Assembly (NCBI RefSeq): GCF_004168285.1
Contig: NZ_SEWF01000018.1
Coordinates: 59,887 to 123,886, forward strand
Reading direction: 5' to 3'
DNA length: 64,000 nt
Origin: Emticicia agri
Lineage (GTDB): Bacteria; Bacteroidota; Bacteroidia; Cytophagales; Spirosomataceae
How positions within the stretch are numbered: the stretch's first letter is position 1; each line of letters begins with the position of its first letter. Under the pieces are notes generated by a model. The model was not told where the DNA came from. It saw only the letters and a list, made by a program, of their open reading frames with translations, and did no database searches. Below are positions 1 through 8,701 of this stretch, in pieces. A program made the position numbers and the translations under genes.

Positions 1-1652
1 GTGAAGTATGGCTCTGTTCAGGGCAATCGAATATGGAATGGCCGGTGGCACAGGCAAACAATTATATTGAAGAAAAGAAAGATGCCGATTACCCGCAAAT
101 CAGACAGTTTTATGTAGCGCATGAGGTAAGCATGACACCCCAGACAGACCTGAAATCAGGCGAATGGAAAATCTGTTCACCGAAAACTGTTGGCAATTTC
201 ACAGCCGTAGGATTCTTTTTTGCCCGTGAGTTGTATCAGAAACTGAACATTCCTATTGGTTTGCTTCACTCTTCCTGGGGTGGGTCTCAGATAGAAGGGT
301 GGATTAGCCGTGAAGCTATGCTGACTGATGACGAACTGAAATCTTATGCGCAAAGCCTGCCTGACAACTGGGCTGATGCCGATGCCATACACGACAAAAA
401 AACCATGAAAACCTTGCTTGGTACCGAAATTGCGCCAACCATAGCCGATGAAAAGAAATACACCGAAGCCAATTATGATTTCTCAAAATGGTTAAGTGTC
501 GGAAATCCATTAGGACAATGGGACTGGAAAGGTGTCTGGATGTTCCGGGGGAATGGGTATATGGGGCGTACAGTTGATATGCCTGCTGATATGGTCACTA
601 AAGAAACTACTTTAGGTTTAGGCATTCAGGATAGCCAGAATGAAATCTACATCAACGGCAAACTGGTGTACGAAGGTGCAGAAAAAGGCACTCGTAAAAT
701 CCGTATTCCGGCTAATACCTGGAAAGCAGGTAATAACCAGTTGATGATAAAATTCGGTAAAATGATTAATCCGTCATGGTATGGACTGGGACTGATGGGC
801 GGAGCAGATGATTTATTCGTAAGCGCCGGAACTGATAAAATCAGTCTGGCTAATGGCTGGAAAATTATGCCTTCATTTGCCGATGCACACGAATACCTTC
901 ATTCAAGTAATAATTTAGGAACAACTATTTACAATTCAATGATTGCGCCCTTAGTACCTTTTGCCATCAGAGGGGCTTTATGGTATCAGGGTGAAAGTAA
1001 TGCCTCAAGAGCCTATCAATACAGAAAGAGTTTTCCGCTTATGATTAATGACTGGCGTAAACAGTGGAAAGATGATTTTTCATTCTATTTTGTTCAGTTG
1101 TCGAGTTACGGCGATTACCAGAATAGTAATCAGGGCAGTAACTGGGGCGAATTAAGAGAAGCCCAGACGATGACTTTGAGCCTGCCCAAAACTGGAATGG
1201 CAGTAACAACTGATGTGGGTAATCCAAAGGATATTCATCCTACCAACAAGCAGGACGTAGGACATCGGCTGGCAGTAAATGCACTAAAATTTGATTATGG
1301 ACAAGAAGTACTGCCTTCAGGGCCTCTATTTGAGTCTGTAACCTTTGAGGACAACAAAGCCATACTTTCTTTTAAATATACAGGCAAAGGATTAATAGCA
1401 AAAGACAAATTCGGTTATCTGAAAGGTTTTGAAATTGCAGACGATAATCAGGCATTTTACTATGCCAAAGCCGACATTGTTGGTGATAAAGTAGTGGTTT
1501 ATCATCCGAAAGGTTTAAAGCCCGTGGCAGTGAGATATGGCTGGGCTGATGCACCCGAAGATGCCAATTTATTTAATATAGATGGTTTACCAGCCAGCCC
1601 TTTCCGAACAGATACCTGGAAAGGACTGACTGTTGGAAAAAAATTTGAATAA
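1..1652 (+). CDS. Sialate O-acetylesterase family (SASA/SGNH) hydrolase, 5'-truncated
   Basis: The reading frame is open from the left edge (first full codon at 3), so the N-terminus and signal peptide lie outside the window. The block SGQSNMEWP near position 18-44 holds the nucleophile Ser (codon 27-29) in the GQSN signature of the SASA family. A later DIHP segment near 1230-1240 supplies the catalytic Asp-His pair, and WYQGESNA near 980-1010 is a further conserved block. A beta-sandwich-like insertion lies between them, as in bacterial 9-O-acetylesterases. The expected role is removal of acetyl esters from glycans outside the cytoplasm. In this polysaccharide locus the substrate may be an acetylated plant or bacterial glycan rather than sialic acid (inference). 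It ends 17 bp before the aldo/keto reductase and is probably cotranscribed with it. Confidence 0.9.
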   Translation, partial: EVWLCSGQSNMEWPVAQANNYIEEKKDADYPQIRQFYVAHEVSMTPQTDLKSGEWKICSPKTVGNFTAVGFFFARELYQKLNIPIGLLHSSWGGSQIEGWISREAMLTDDELKSYAQSLPDNWADADAIHDKKTMKTLLGTEIAPTIADEKKYTEANYDFSKWLSVGNPLGQWDWKGVWMFRGNGYMGRTVDMPADMVTKETTLGLGIQDSQNEIYINGKLVYEGAEKGTRKIRIPANTWKAGNNQLMIKFGKMINPSWYGLGLMGGADDLFVSAGTDKISLANGWKIMPSFADAHEYLHSSNNLGTTIYNSMIAPLVPFAIRGALWYQGESNASRAYQYRKSFPLMINDWRKQWKDDFSFYFVQLSSYGDYQNSNQGSNWGELREAQTMTLSLPKTGMAVTTDVGNPKDIHPTNKQDVGHRLAVNALKFDYGQEVLPSGPLFESVTFEDNKAILSFKYTGKGLIAKDKFGYLKGFEIADDNQAFYYAKADIVGDKVVVYHPKGLKPVAVRYGWADAPEDANLFNIDGLPASPFRTDTWKGLTVGKKFE

Positions 1653-1669
1653 CCCTAAAAAAAGTTTAC

Positions 1670-2662
1670 ATGACCTATCTGGCAAACCCTTCCCGTTATG
1701 AACAAATGACTTACCGTAGATGTGGCAGAAGCGGCTTAAAATTACCTGCCATATCTTTAGGACTCTGGCATAATTTCGGCGGAGTTGATGTATTTGAAAA
1801 CTATCGTGCCATTTTACGCACTGCTTTTGATAATGGCATTACCCATTTCGATTTAGCCAACAATTATGGTCCGCCTCCTGGTTCGGCAGAAGAAAATTTC
1901 GGAGTTTTAATGAAGAAAGACTTTGCTCCCTACCGTGACGAACTGATAATATCATCTAAAGCAGGTTATCTGATGTGGCAAGGGCCTTATGGTGAATGGG
2001 GTTCAAAAAAATACCTCATTGCAAGCCTCGACCAGAGCCTGAAACGCATGGGGCTGGATTATGTCGATATATTTTACCATCACCGCCCTGACCCTGATAC
2101 GCCTTTAGAAGAAACCATGTCGGCATTGGATTTAATTGTAAGGCAGGGTAAAGCCCTATATGTGGGCATCTCAAACTATCAGGAAGAAGAGGCAGCTAAA
2201 GCCATTGAAATACTAAGCCGATTAGGAACACCTTGCCTGATACACCAACCCAAATACTCTATGTTTGAGCGTTGGGTAGAAGGAGGTTTATTAGATGTTT
2301 TAGGTGAAAATGGCGTAGGTTGTATTCCTTTCTCACCTCTGGCACAAGGTTTATTAACAGATAAATACCTGAAAGGGATTCCGGCAGATTCAAGAGCAGC
2401 CAAACCTCATGGGTACTTACAAGAAAATCAGGTGAGTGAAGGCGTTATTGCTAAAATTCAGCAATTAAATACCCTGGCATTAGACCGCAACCAGACACTG
2501 GCACAAATGGCATTGGCGTGGTTATTAAAAGATTACAGAGTTACGTCGGTATTGATTGGGGCAAGCCGGGTTTCGCAGTTAGAAGACTCGTTGAAATGCT
2601 TGCATAACTTAGATTTCACACATGATGAACTCCAAAAAATAGAACATATTCTACAAGGCTAA
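1670..2662 (+). CDS. yghZ: Aldo/keto reductase, YghZ-like (L-glyceraldehyde-3-phosphate reductase type)
   Basis: This 330-aa cytoplasmic NADPH-dependent reductase has the (beta/alpha)8 fold. Visible AKR residues are the Asp and Tyr in DLANNYGPPPG, the Lys in SSKAGY and the His of FYHHRPDP. Long stretches (GPYGEWGSKKYLIASLDQSL, SVLIGASRVSQLE) match the E. coli YghZ/Gpr type closely, including its Kv-beta-like C-terminal cofactor segment. The ATG at 1670 lies 17 bp after the esterase stop, which points to an operon. E. coli YghZ reduces L-glyceraldehyde-3-phosphate and methylglyoxal. In a glycan locus it may instead act on a released sugar, which cannot be read from sequence. Confidence 0.9.
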   Translation: MTYLANPSRYEQMTYRRCGRSGLKLPAISLGLWHNFGGVDVFENYRAILRTAFDNGITHFDLANNYGPPPGSAEENFGVLMKKDFAPYRDELIISSKAGYLMWQGPYGEWGSKKYLIASLDQSLKRMGLDYVDIFYHHRPDPDTPLEETMSALDLIVRQGKALYVGISNYQEEEAAKAIEILSRLGTPCLIHQPKYSMFERWVEGGLLDVLGENGVGCIPFSPLAQGLLTDKYLKGIPADSRAAKPHGYLQENQVSEGVIAKIQQLNTLALDRNQTLAQMALAWLLKDYRVTSVLIGASRVSQLEDSLKCLHNLDFTHDELQKIEHILQG

Positions 2663-2761
2663 TAAGAATAAATTTCAAGTATAATCATGCTGTATTGTTT
2701 TATTGCCATACTTTCTGATAATTAAAATAAGTGTGGCTTTATTTTTCAAAACTCTATTCCG

Positions 2762-4519
2762 ATGAAACTACTATTCAACTTAAAAAAAATCTTTTTGCAG
2801 ACTATAGCATTTCTCTCACTACAACAATTATTTGCCCAGAATGAAAATATCCGGCTAAATCAGGTTGGTTTCTATCCAGATGCTTCCAAAGTGGCGGTAT
2901 GGGTTGGCGAACTGCAAAGTGATTTTGAAGTGATTAAACAGAATAAGAAAAAAGTGGTTTTCAAAGGGAAACTTTCAAACCAGCGAACAAACGCTATTTC
3001 TCAGAAAACTACCCAGCTTGCAGATTTTTCAGCCTTGCACAAGCCCGGCAAATACTATATTTCTATTGGCAACAAAGGGTTCTCCTACTCTTTTGAAATC
3101 AAAAAAGATATTCACAGAGAAGCCGCAAAAGCCTCGCTGAAAGGATTTTACTACCAAAGAGTTTCCACAGACTTACCTGAAAAATATGCAGGTAAATGGC
3201 ATAGAGCAGCAGGCCACCGAGATGATAAGGTACTATTACACCCATCTGCTGCAAGTAAAGAACGCCCTGAAAATACCCTGATTTCTTCAACCAAGGGTTG
3301 GTACGATGCAGGTGATTATAACAAGTACATCGTTAACTCAGGCATTACGATGGCGACTTTGTTTTCTTTGTACGAAGATTACCCGGAATACTGTAAGGAT
3401 TTTGAAATCAACATTCCTGAAAGTAAAAATGGTATTCCTGACTTATTAGATGAAGCCCTTTGGAATTTAAGATGGATGCTCACCATGCAAGACCCTAATG
3501 ATGGTGGCGTTTACCATAAATTGACCAATCCTTCATTTGATGGAATGGTGATGCCCGATAAGGCCATCAAGCCACGCTATGTAGTACAGAAAAGTATTAC
3601 GGCTACGCTTGATTTTGCCGCCGTAATGGCACAATCTAACAGAATTTTTAAGGCTTATGAAAAACAATTACCCGGTTTGGCAGATTCTTGCCTTATCGCA
3701 GCTAAAAAAGCCTGGGCATGGGCAAAGGCTAATCCAAAAGCCTTATATCTTCAAAATGAAATCAACAAACAATTTGACCCTGATGTAGTAACAGGCGAGT
3801 ATGGAGACAGAAATAGTGCCGACGAATGGATATGGGCAGCCATAGAACTATGGATTACTACAAAAGACGACAGCTATGCTGAACAGACTGACCTTTTTCC
3901 TGACAAAAATCTGCCATTACCCACCTGGAGCCAGGTTCGGATGCTTGGATATTATAGTTTAATTCGTTCAGAAAAACTATTGACACCCAAAAGTAAACAA
4001 GCTTTACCTGCTTTGAAAAAGATGCTTACCGATTTTGCTGATGGCTTGCTTGCAGGCGTTGACCAGCAGGCCTATCACACAGTAATGGGCAAAACTGCCA
4101 GAGATTATATGTGGGGTAGTAGTTCTCATGCGGCTAATCAGGGAATTGCATTATTGCAGGCTTATCAAATCACTTCCGACAAAAAATACCTTATAGGGGC
4201 ATTGGGCAATTTAGATTATCTATTAGGCCGGAATGCCGTTGGCTATTCGTTTCTGACAGGCTTTGGGTCTAAGCAGGTAATGCACCCACATCACCGTCCG
4301 TCAGAAGCTGATGGCATTGTTGAGCCTGTTCCGGGTCTACTGTCAGGAGGGCCGAATCCTGGTCAGCAGGATAAATGTACTACTTATACCACTAAAATTG
4401 CAGATGAGTCGTTTACAGATGATGTTTGCTCTTATGCGTCTAACGAGATTGCCATTAACTGGAATGCCCCTATGGTCTATCTGACAGCAGCTATTGAAGC
4501 ATTACAGAAGAAATTCTGA
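2762..4519 (+). CDS. Glycoside hydrolase family 9 (cellulase-like) with N-terminal Ig-like domain
   Basis: The 585-aa exported enzyme has a signal peptide over residues 1-25 ending in LFAQ. A CelD_N-type Ig-like module (about 28-120) precedes the (alpha/alpha)6 catalytic barrel (about 125-580). GH9 signatures are GWYDAGDYNKY, which holds the two catalytic-base Asp (D182, D185), HHRPSEAD near the C-terminus, and YASNEIAINWNAP, with the acid Glu at about 562. Inverting cleavage of beta-1,4-glucan is the family norm, although the CelD_N architecture also includes exo-acting glucosidases. Length is normal and there is no carbohydrate-binding or T9SS sorting domain. It lies in the forward arm of the polysaccharide locus, 99 bp after the reductase. 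A hairpin spans its stop codon. Confidence 0.93.
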   Translation: MKLLFNLKKIFLQTIAFLSLQQLFAQNENIRLNQVGFYPDASKVAVWVGELQSDFEVIKQNKKKVVFKGKLSNQRTNAISQKTTQLADFSALHKPGKYYISIGNKGFSYSFEIKKDIHREAAKASLKGFYYQRVSTDLPEKYAGKWHRAAGHRDDKVLLHPSAASKERPENTLISSTKGWYDAGDYNKYIVNSGITMATLFSLYEDYPEYCKDFEINIPESKNGIPDLLDEALWNLRWMLTMQDPNDGGVYHKLTNPSFDGMVMPDKAIKPRYVVQKSITATLDFAAVMAQSNRIFKAYEKQLPGLADSCLIAAKKAWAWAKANPKALYLQNEINKQFDPDVVTGEYGDRNSADEWIWAAIELWITTKDDSYAEQTDLFPDKNLPLPTWSQVRMLGYYSLIRSEKLLTPKSKQALPALKKMLTDFADGLLAGVDQQAYHTVMGKTARDYMWGSSSHAANQGIALLQAYQITSDKKYLIGALGNLDYLLGRNAVGYSFLTGFGSKQVMHPHHRPSEADGIVEPVPGLLSGGPNPGQQDKCTTYTTKIADESFTDDVCSYASNEIAINWNAPMVYLTAAIEALQKKF

Positions 4520-4543
4520 ATTTTGCCATTAGCTAAAATTCAG
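4516..4543 (+). terminator. Hairpin overlapping the GH9 stop codon
   Basis: Perfect 9-bp inverted repeat CTGAATTTT / AAAATTCAG with a 10-nt loop, starting at the GH9 stop codon. No run of T follows, so termination is uncertain. Its right arm touches the left arm of the adjacent 177-bp foldback element. Confidence 0.4.
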
Positions 4544-4718
4544 AAACTGTTTGAGTTAAATTTTGAAAATAAAAAAGATTGATTTTTATTTCAAGACAAG
4601 GTTTAAAAACCGGAGTTTAGCAACGCTAAATGAGCGGACGCCGCGCGGGATTTTTAAAGCGTAGTATTGAATAAAAATCGACTTTTTTAATTCAACAAGA
4701 TTAACTCAAACAGTTTCT
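4542..4718. repeat. 177-bp foldback (MITE/REP-like) element
   Basis: The ends are perfect 18-nt inverted repeats (AGAAACTGTTTGAGTTAA at 4542-4559 and its complement at 4701-4718). The pairing continues inward with a few mismatches: 4571-4593 (AAAAAAGATTGATTTTTATT) against 4668-4690, then 4600-4615 against 4647-4661. The centre is a TTTAGC-AAC-GCTAAA hairpin and a GC-rich GCGGACGCCGC stem in otherwise AT-rich DNA. It holds no ORF. The shape is that of a miniature non-autonomous element or a RAYT-type REP structure. There is one copy in this window, and no clear target-site duplication was seen. Confidence 0.65.
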
Positions 4719-4786
4719 TAGTTTCATCCTTTGTTAAATACTCTATCTTTGAATAATTTTATTTTTACGAAATTATACTTAGACAG

Positions 4787-5158
4787 ATGGAGAAACAACA
4801 AATGATTCTGATTGCCGGCCCATACCGTTCAGGCACCAATGATGACCCTGTACTAATTGAAAAAAATGTTCATTTGATGAACGAAATGGCATTAGAAGTT
4901 TATAGAAAAGGTCATTTACCTGTTTTAGGCGAATGGTTTGCTTTACCATTGATTGCTATTGCAGGTTCACAGCAAATGGGTGATGAGATTTTTAATCAGA
5001 TTTTTCATCCGGTTGCCGTTGATTTAATTAGTTTCTGCACGGCTGTACTTCGGGTTGGAGGCGCATCAAAAGGAGCTGACGAAATGATAAAAACCGGACA
5101 GGAAAAAGGAAAAACTATCTACTATAATCTCAATGAAATTCCGAATTTGAATAATTGA
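4787..5158 (+). CDS. DUF4406-type protein (nucleoside 2-deoxyribosyltransferase-like fold)
   Basis: A 123-aa soluble protein opening with MILIAGPYRSGTNDDP, the characteristic start of DUF4406 / nucleoside 2-deoxyribosyltransferase-like proteins. In that superfamily this glycine-rich loop follows the first strand and lies near the nucleotide. LGEWFALPL and the C-terminal GGASKGADEMIKTGQEKGK also fit the fold, where a late acidic residue is usually catalytic. It has no signal peptide. Function is unknown beyond likely nucleotide or nucleoside binding. It lies between GH9 and a secreted bicupin, and no functional link to glycan use is visible. Confidence 0.75.
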   Translation: MEKQQMILIAGPYRSGTNDDPVLIEKNVHLMNEMALEVYRKGHLPVLGEWFALPLIAIAGSQQMGDEIFNQIFHPVAVDLISFCTAVLRVGGASKGADEMIKTGQEKGKTIYYNLNEIPNLNN

Positions 5159-5224
5159 GTGATTGTATAAATGAGTGATTAATAAAAAACTTTAATCATT
5201 ATCTGACCTTAAACTATCAACCTG

Positions 5225-5998
5225 ATGAAATATTCTCTATTCTTTCTACTTTTCTGCTATGCACTTATCAGTGTCAGTCAGGAATCTCTTAAACCTATTG
5301 AAGCTAAAATTTATCATTGGGCAGATGCACCTGTCAATAAAAAAGAAAATATGGAGCAGCGACCATTAGTTGAAGGAAGCTCTGTCGCATTTAAACATAT
5401 TAAAATCCACGCTACCACCGTTTATCCGCATCAGTCGCCTCATCCAAGTCATAAGCATGACGAAGAAGAGATGATTATTGTAAAAGAAGGTGAATTAACT
5501 GTAACGATTGAGGGCAAAACGCAAACCTTAGGTGCAGGCAGTGTAGCCTTAATGATGTCAGGCGAAGAACATGGGTTTGAGAATAAGGGCAATAGCAATG
5601 TTACCTATTATGTCATGCGCTATGAATCGAGAGAACCCAAAAACGTAGAAAGAGGTAAAAAGGCAGGTGGTTCATTTATGATTAACTGGAATGACATTCC
5701 TTTTCAGGCGCATGACAAAGGCGGTATCAGAAAGTTTTTTGATAAACCCACTTCTATGGCCAAGCGTTTTGAAATGCATGTTACCACCTTAAAAGAAGGG
5801 TTAGAAAGTCACCCGCCCCATGTACATAAAGCCGCTGAGATTCTGTTACCTATTGATAATATAGCCGAGGAACATATTGCCGGAACATGGATAAAAGCAG
5901 GTATCGGCGATATTATCTTTTTAGAATCGAATGTGCCTCATGCCATCAGAAATATCGGTCAAGGTACTGTTACCTACTTTGCTTTTCAGTTTGAATAA
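5225..5998 (+). CDS. Secreted bicupin protein
   Basis: A 257-aa protein with a signal peptide (about 1-18, MKYSLFFLLFCYALISVSQ) and two cupin barrels. The first (about 55-130) has the metal-binding pattern HPSHKHDEEE with a later EEHGF. The second (about 170-255) has HPPHVHKAAE and a later NVPHAIRN. Both keep the His-x-His plus Glu plus distal His set, so two metal sites are likely. Bicupins include ureidoglycine aminohydrolases, oxalate decarboxylases and sugar-binding proteins. Export argues against the first. It stops 66 bp before the convergent glucanase gene with a terminator between them. A sugar-linked role is only inferred from the neighbourhood. Confidence 0.8.
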   Translation: MKYSLFFLLFCYALISVSQESLKPIEAKIYHWADAPVNKKENMEQRPLVEGSSVAFKHIKIHATTVYPHQSPHPSHKHDEEEMIIVKEGELTVTIEGKTQTLGAGSVALMMSGEEHGFENKGNSNVTYYVMRYESREPKNVERGKKAGGSFMINWNDIPFQAHDKGGIRKFFDKPTSMAKRFEMHVTTLKEGLESHPPHVHKAAEILLPIDNIAEEHIAGTWIKAGIGDIIFLESNVPHAIRNIGQGTVTYFAFQFE

Positions 5999-6006
5999 AA
6001 AACAAA

Positions 6007-6028
6007 GCCCTTGGCAAATGCCAAAGGC
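6007..6028 (-). terminator. Terminator between bicupin (+) and PF10091 glucanase (-)
   Basis: Nine-bp stem GCCTTTGGC / GCCAAGGGC (one mismatch) with a 4-nt loop. Read on the minus strand it is followed by TTTGTTTTTT. It lies about 36 nt past the reverse-strand glucanase stop and marks the end of the susCD operon. Confidence 0.7.
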
Positions 6029-6063
6029 CTGTATGAAACATATCTACTTTATGATTGGGTTAA

Positions 6064-7704
6064 TTATTCAAAACCTAATTTTGTCTTTCCGTTTTTTGCT
6101 TCCGGGCTTGACATAAACAAATTCCAGAGCAATCCGGTACGATGGTTTTCAATCATACAGATAATCGGCCCCTGGTCGATAGCTAAAAATGAATCGGCAA
6201 TCCAGATATTTGTCAGATTAAAAGCATCGGCAAAACCATAGTTTTTCCAGATTTTATCTCCTAATTTATAATAGAAGAAGCGCAAAGCTGCCATTGATTC
6301 ATTAGGCGTATAAGGCATTGCTGATAAAGCAGCCGTTGGACTGATTACCCCTAAATCTTCAGTTGGTGAGTGGGCAGCATAACCTGTATTGGTATCGCTG
6401 GCTGTTAATCCCCAGCAATTAGGTCCATAGCCGTTAAACTTTTTCGGGTTAGCCACACAATAGCCATAATTAACTTTGGTATGCGCCACGTTCTGCTCCC
6501 AGTAATTGGCATATTTATCTTTCAGATTGCGTGGGTCTAAACCTAAAAACGAATAATGCGAGAAAAACAAAGGCCCGCCATAATCAAATCCTAATGGTAG
6601 TACGGTACCATAGTAAGTTCTTCCATTCTTCATTTTTCCGTTGTCTGCCCAGCCATTGTCATATACTTCTTTAGAAATCGGGTGAGTTGGCGAAGCTGCC
6701 GCTAAAAAATAGGTAATCAGACATTCGTTCCAGCCACGAATCTGGTGATTCATTTTCCATTCAACAGTGGGCGACCAATGCCAGTAAAGCACCTTTTCTC
6801 CACCTTTGGTGAACCAATCCCACTCTACTGCCTCCCATAATTCATTGATTTCTTTTCTTAATCTGGTTTCTTCAACATTACCTAAAGTGAAGTACTGACG
6901 AACCGTTAATAAACCTTGTATGAGGTAGGCGGTTTCTACCAAATCAGCTCCATTATCATTTGCACTAAAAGGAACAGTTGCTCCGGTAGCTCCATTCAAC
7001 CAGTGCGGGAATACCCCATGATAACTTTTGGCTGTATTTTTCAGAAAACCTGTAATTTTCAACATTCTGTCCAGACCTTCTTTGCGGGTAATAAACCCGC
7101 GTTCAATAGCTACCGGAATGGTCATCACACCAAACCCTGAACCACCGGAAGTAACGATATCGCCCGATGTATTACGCTCACGGGCCAATCCAGACACCGG
7201 ATGACCAAAATCCCAGAAATACTTAAAAGTTTGTCGCTGAACCAGCGTCAACAATTCATCATCACTGATACGAGGGAATTTATCCGTTGTATCCACCTGC
7301 GTTGTCATGCCTACTTTAATAGTAGTATTCAATAAAGTCTTGTTTTTTGATACCAATTCCGGATTAACCGTTAAATCGTATTGGGTAATACTCTTCAAGG
7401 GTTGTTGCGGACTAATGCTAACCGAACTGTCAAGGTTTGAAAATGACAGATTTAAAGGTACTTTAACCGATGAGTTTTTTTCCTGCAAAGTGATATTTGT
7501 CTGAGCGGATTCTTTATTCAAAGGAGCAGAAAAGGAAATATCAACTTTGGGCAGCAAATTAAGGTTATTCACGTTAAACCCTGCAGGCTGACTGCCGTTA
7601 ACCGCCACAGTTCTGAAAAAAAACTGTTCCGGTTCAACAATGTCCTGGGTTTTACATGAAAACAGTACTATAATTAATGTAACACCCAAATGGAGGATTT
7701 TCAT
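6064..7704 (-). CDS. PF10091 glucoamylase-like / GH144-type glucanase, lipoprotein
   Basis: The start is taken at the ATG at 7704, giving 546 aa and a clean lipoprotein signal (MKILHLGVTLIIVLFSC, Cys17). The upstream alternative at 7740 would start inside a terminator hairpin. Residues about 30-130 form a Big_5-like Ig domain. About 140-540 are the (alpha/alpha)6 Glycoamylase-like domain, with blocks such as WHWSPTVEWKMNHQIRGWNE, GPLFFSHYSFLGLDPR and AYAAHSPTEDLGVISPTA-like segments. Characterised Bacteroidota members of PF10091 include GH144 endo-beta-1,2-glucanases, so a beta-glucan substrate is plausible, but linkage specificity is inference. It is the last gene of the susC-susD-LamG operon, separated from LamG by an intrinsic terminator that should lower its expression. 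Confidence 0.88.
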   Translation of the reverse strand: MKILHLGVTLIIVLFSCKTQDIVEPEQFFFRTVAVNGSQPAGFNVNNLNLLPKVDISFSAPLNKESAQTNITLQEKNSSVKVPLNLSFSNLDSSVSISPQQPLKSITQYDLTVNPELVSKNKTLLNTTIKVGMTTQVDTTDKFPRISDDELLTLVQRQTFKYFWDFGHPVSGLARERNTSGDIVTSGGSGFGVMTIPVAIERGFITRKEGLDRMLKITGFLKNTAKSYHGVFPHWLNGATGATVPFSANDNGADLVETAYLIQGLLTVRQYFTLGNVEETRLRKEINELWEAVEWDWFTKGGEKVLYWHWSPTVEWKMNHQIRGWNECLITYFLAAASPTHPISKEVYDNGWADNGKMKNGRTYYGTVLPLGFDYGGPLFFSHYSFLGLDPRNLKDKYANYWEQNVAHTKVNYGYCVANPKKFNGYGPNCWGLTASDTNTGYAAHSPTEDLGVISPTAALSAMPYTPNESMAALRFFYYKLGDKIWKNYGFADAFNLTNIWIADSFLAIDQGPIICMIENHRTGLLWNLFMSSPEAKNGKTKLGFE

Positions 7705-7733
7705 GCCTGAATTTTTTAAAATTAGAGAATAAA

Positions 7734-7763
7734 AAAGCACCCACCCACAAGGATAGGTGCTTT
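7734..7763 (-). terminator. Intrinsic terminator/attenuator before the last operon gene
   Basis: Stem AAAGCACC / GGTGCTTT (8 bp) lies in the intergenic region between the LamG and glucanase genes. On the minus strand it runs directly into a T stretch (complement of 7728-7733). It ends about 24 nt before the glucanase ATG and probably lets only part of the operon message through. Confidence 0.7.
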
Positions 7764-7788
7764 GGTGATAGTTTAAAACGACAGAAGA

Positions 7789-8649
7789 TTATCTTCCTGC
7801 CATTTCTAATTGATAAAGTGAATTGATGTCGCCATCAGAAAGTGCTTTGTTAAACACACGGATTTCATCTACCATACCCGTCATAGGCACCTGCCATGCT
7901 TCAGCAGTTCCGCCTGAAACGTTTGTACCCCAGGCACCGATAATCGCTTTGGTTGGTGTAGTGAAATTCAATGGTCCTGTTGTGCCTCTTGCTTCCCATT
8001 CAGGGTTCGAGATTTTTACACCATTGGCATAAATTTTAAACATCGATGTAGCCCCGTCCCATGTCATTACGATATGTGTCCATTTACCACCAAACAAGGC
8101 TGCTTGAACCCCACCTTTGGTAGGCTCATTTCTTGAATCCTGCCAAGAGTCGTTTCCAGCTACTTTAGTTACCACCAGACCTTTGATTACTAAAGTGTCA
8201 CTTGTAGCTTTTCTCCAACCTGTTTCAGCCATTAAGTTGATATTTCCTGCCCATTCATTCGGACGAGTCAATGTAAAAAACGATGCCGGATTAGTACCGT
8301 TATTTTTCACATTTACCCACATACTGATGGTGGCATTTGGCAAACTATTCAAAGCTGTAATGGCATCATAGGACAAATACCCTGAAGTGAAGTTTGCGGC
8401 TTGTCCTTTAGGTCCACCTGAAGCAAAGGTTACATTCTGAGACTTTGAAGGCATGGCTCCTGATTTAGCTTCTTTGCCATCACCATTAAGCCCCCAGTAA
8501 GCCACGAGGTTTGATGCGGCCACTTCATCTGCATTGTTGAATCCTCCGATTGGTGGAAGAGAAACCGCATCTTCTTTACACGAAACCATAATACTACCCG
8601 CCACTATCAACGCAGCAAAAATTCCCAATGAAACTTTCTTTGTTTTCAT
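7789..8649 (-). CDS. LamG / concanavalin A-like lectin lipoprotein
   Basis: This 286-aa protein has a lipoprotein signal with the lipid-attachment Cys at about residue 24 (IMVSCKED). A laminin-G-like jelly-roll (LamG_3) covers about 45-280. Typical blocks are VAYWGLNGDGKEAKSGAMPS, ATISMWVNVK, WTHIVMTWDGATSMFKIYAN and MVDEIRVFNKALSDGDINSL. No catalytic pair of a jelly-roll glucanase is apparent, so binding is likelier than hydrolysis. Its place directly after susD matches the SusE/F-like surface glycan-binding proteins of Bacteroidota loci, which tether polysaccharide next to the SusCD transporter. The spacing to susD is 52 bp with no terminator. Confidence 0.85.
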   Translation of the reverse strand: MKTKKVSLGIFAALIVAGSIMVSCKEDAVSLPPIGGFNNADEVAASNLVAYWGLNGDGKEAKSGAMPSKSQNVTFASGGPKGQAANFTSGYLSYDAITALNSLPNATISMWVNVKNNGTNPASFFTLTRPNEWAGNINLMAETGWRKATSDTLVIKGLVVTKVAGNDSWQDSRNEPTKGGVQAALFGGKWTHIVMTWDGATSMFKIYANGVKISNPEWEARGTTGPLNFTTPTKAIIGAWGTNVSGGTAEAWQVPMTGMVDEIRVFNKALSDGDINSLYQLEMAGR

Positions 8650-8701
8650 AATTAAAAAAATTAGTAAATAAATTTGTAAGTATTTCTGTTAACTGATTGC
8701 A

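Noticed and set aside
7702..7740. Upstream start of the PF10091 glucanase at 7740
   Set aside because: It would begin inside the terminator hairpin and would bury the lipoprotein signal 12 residues in.
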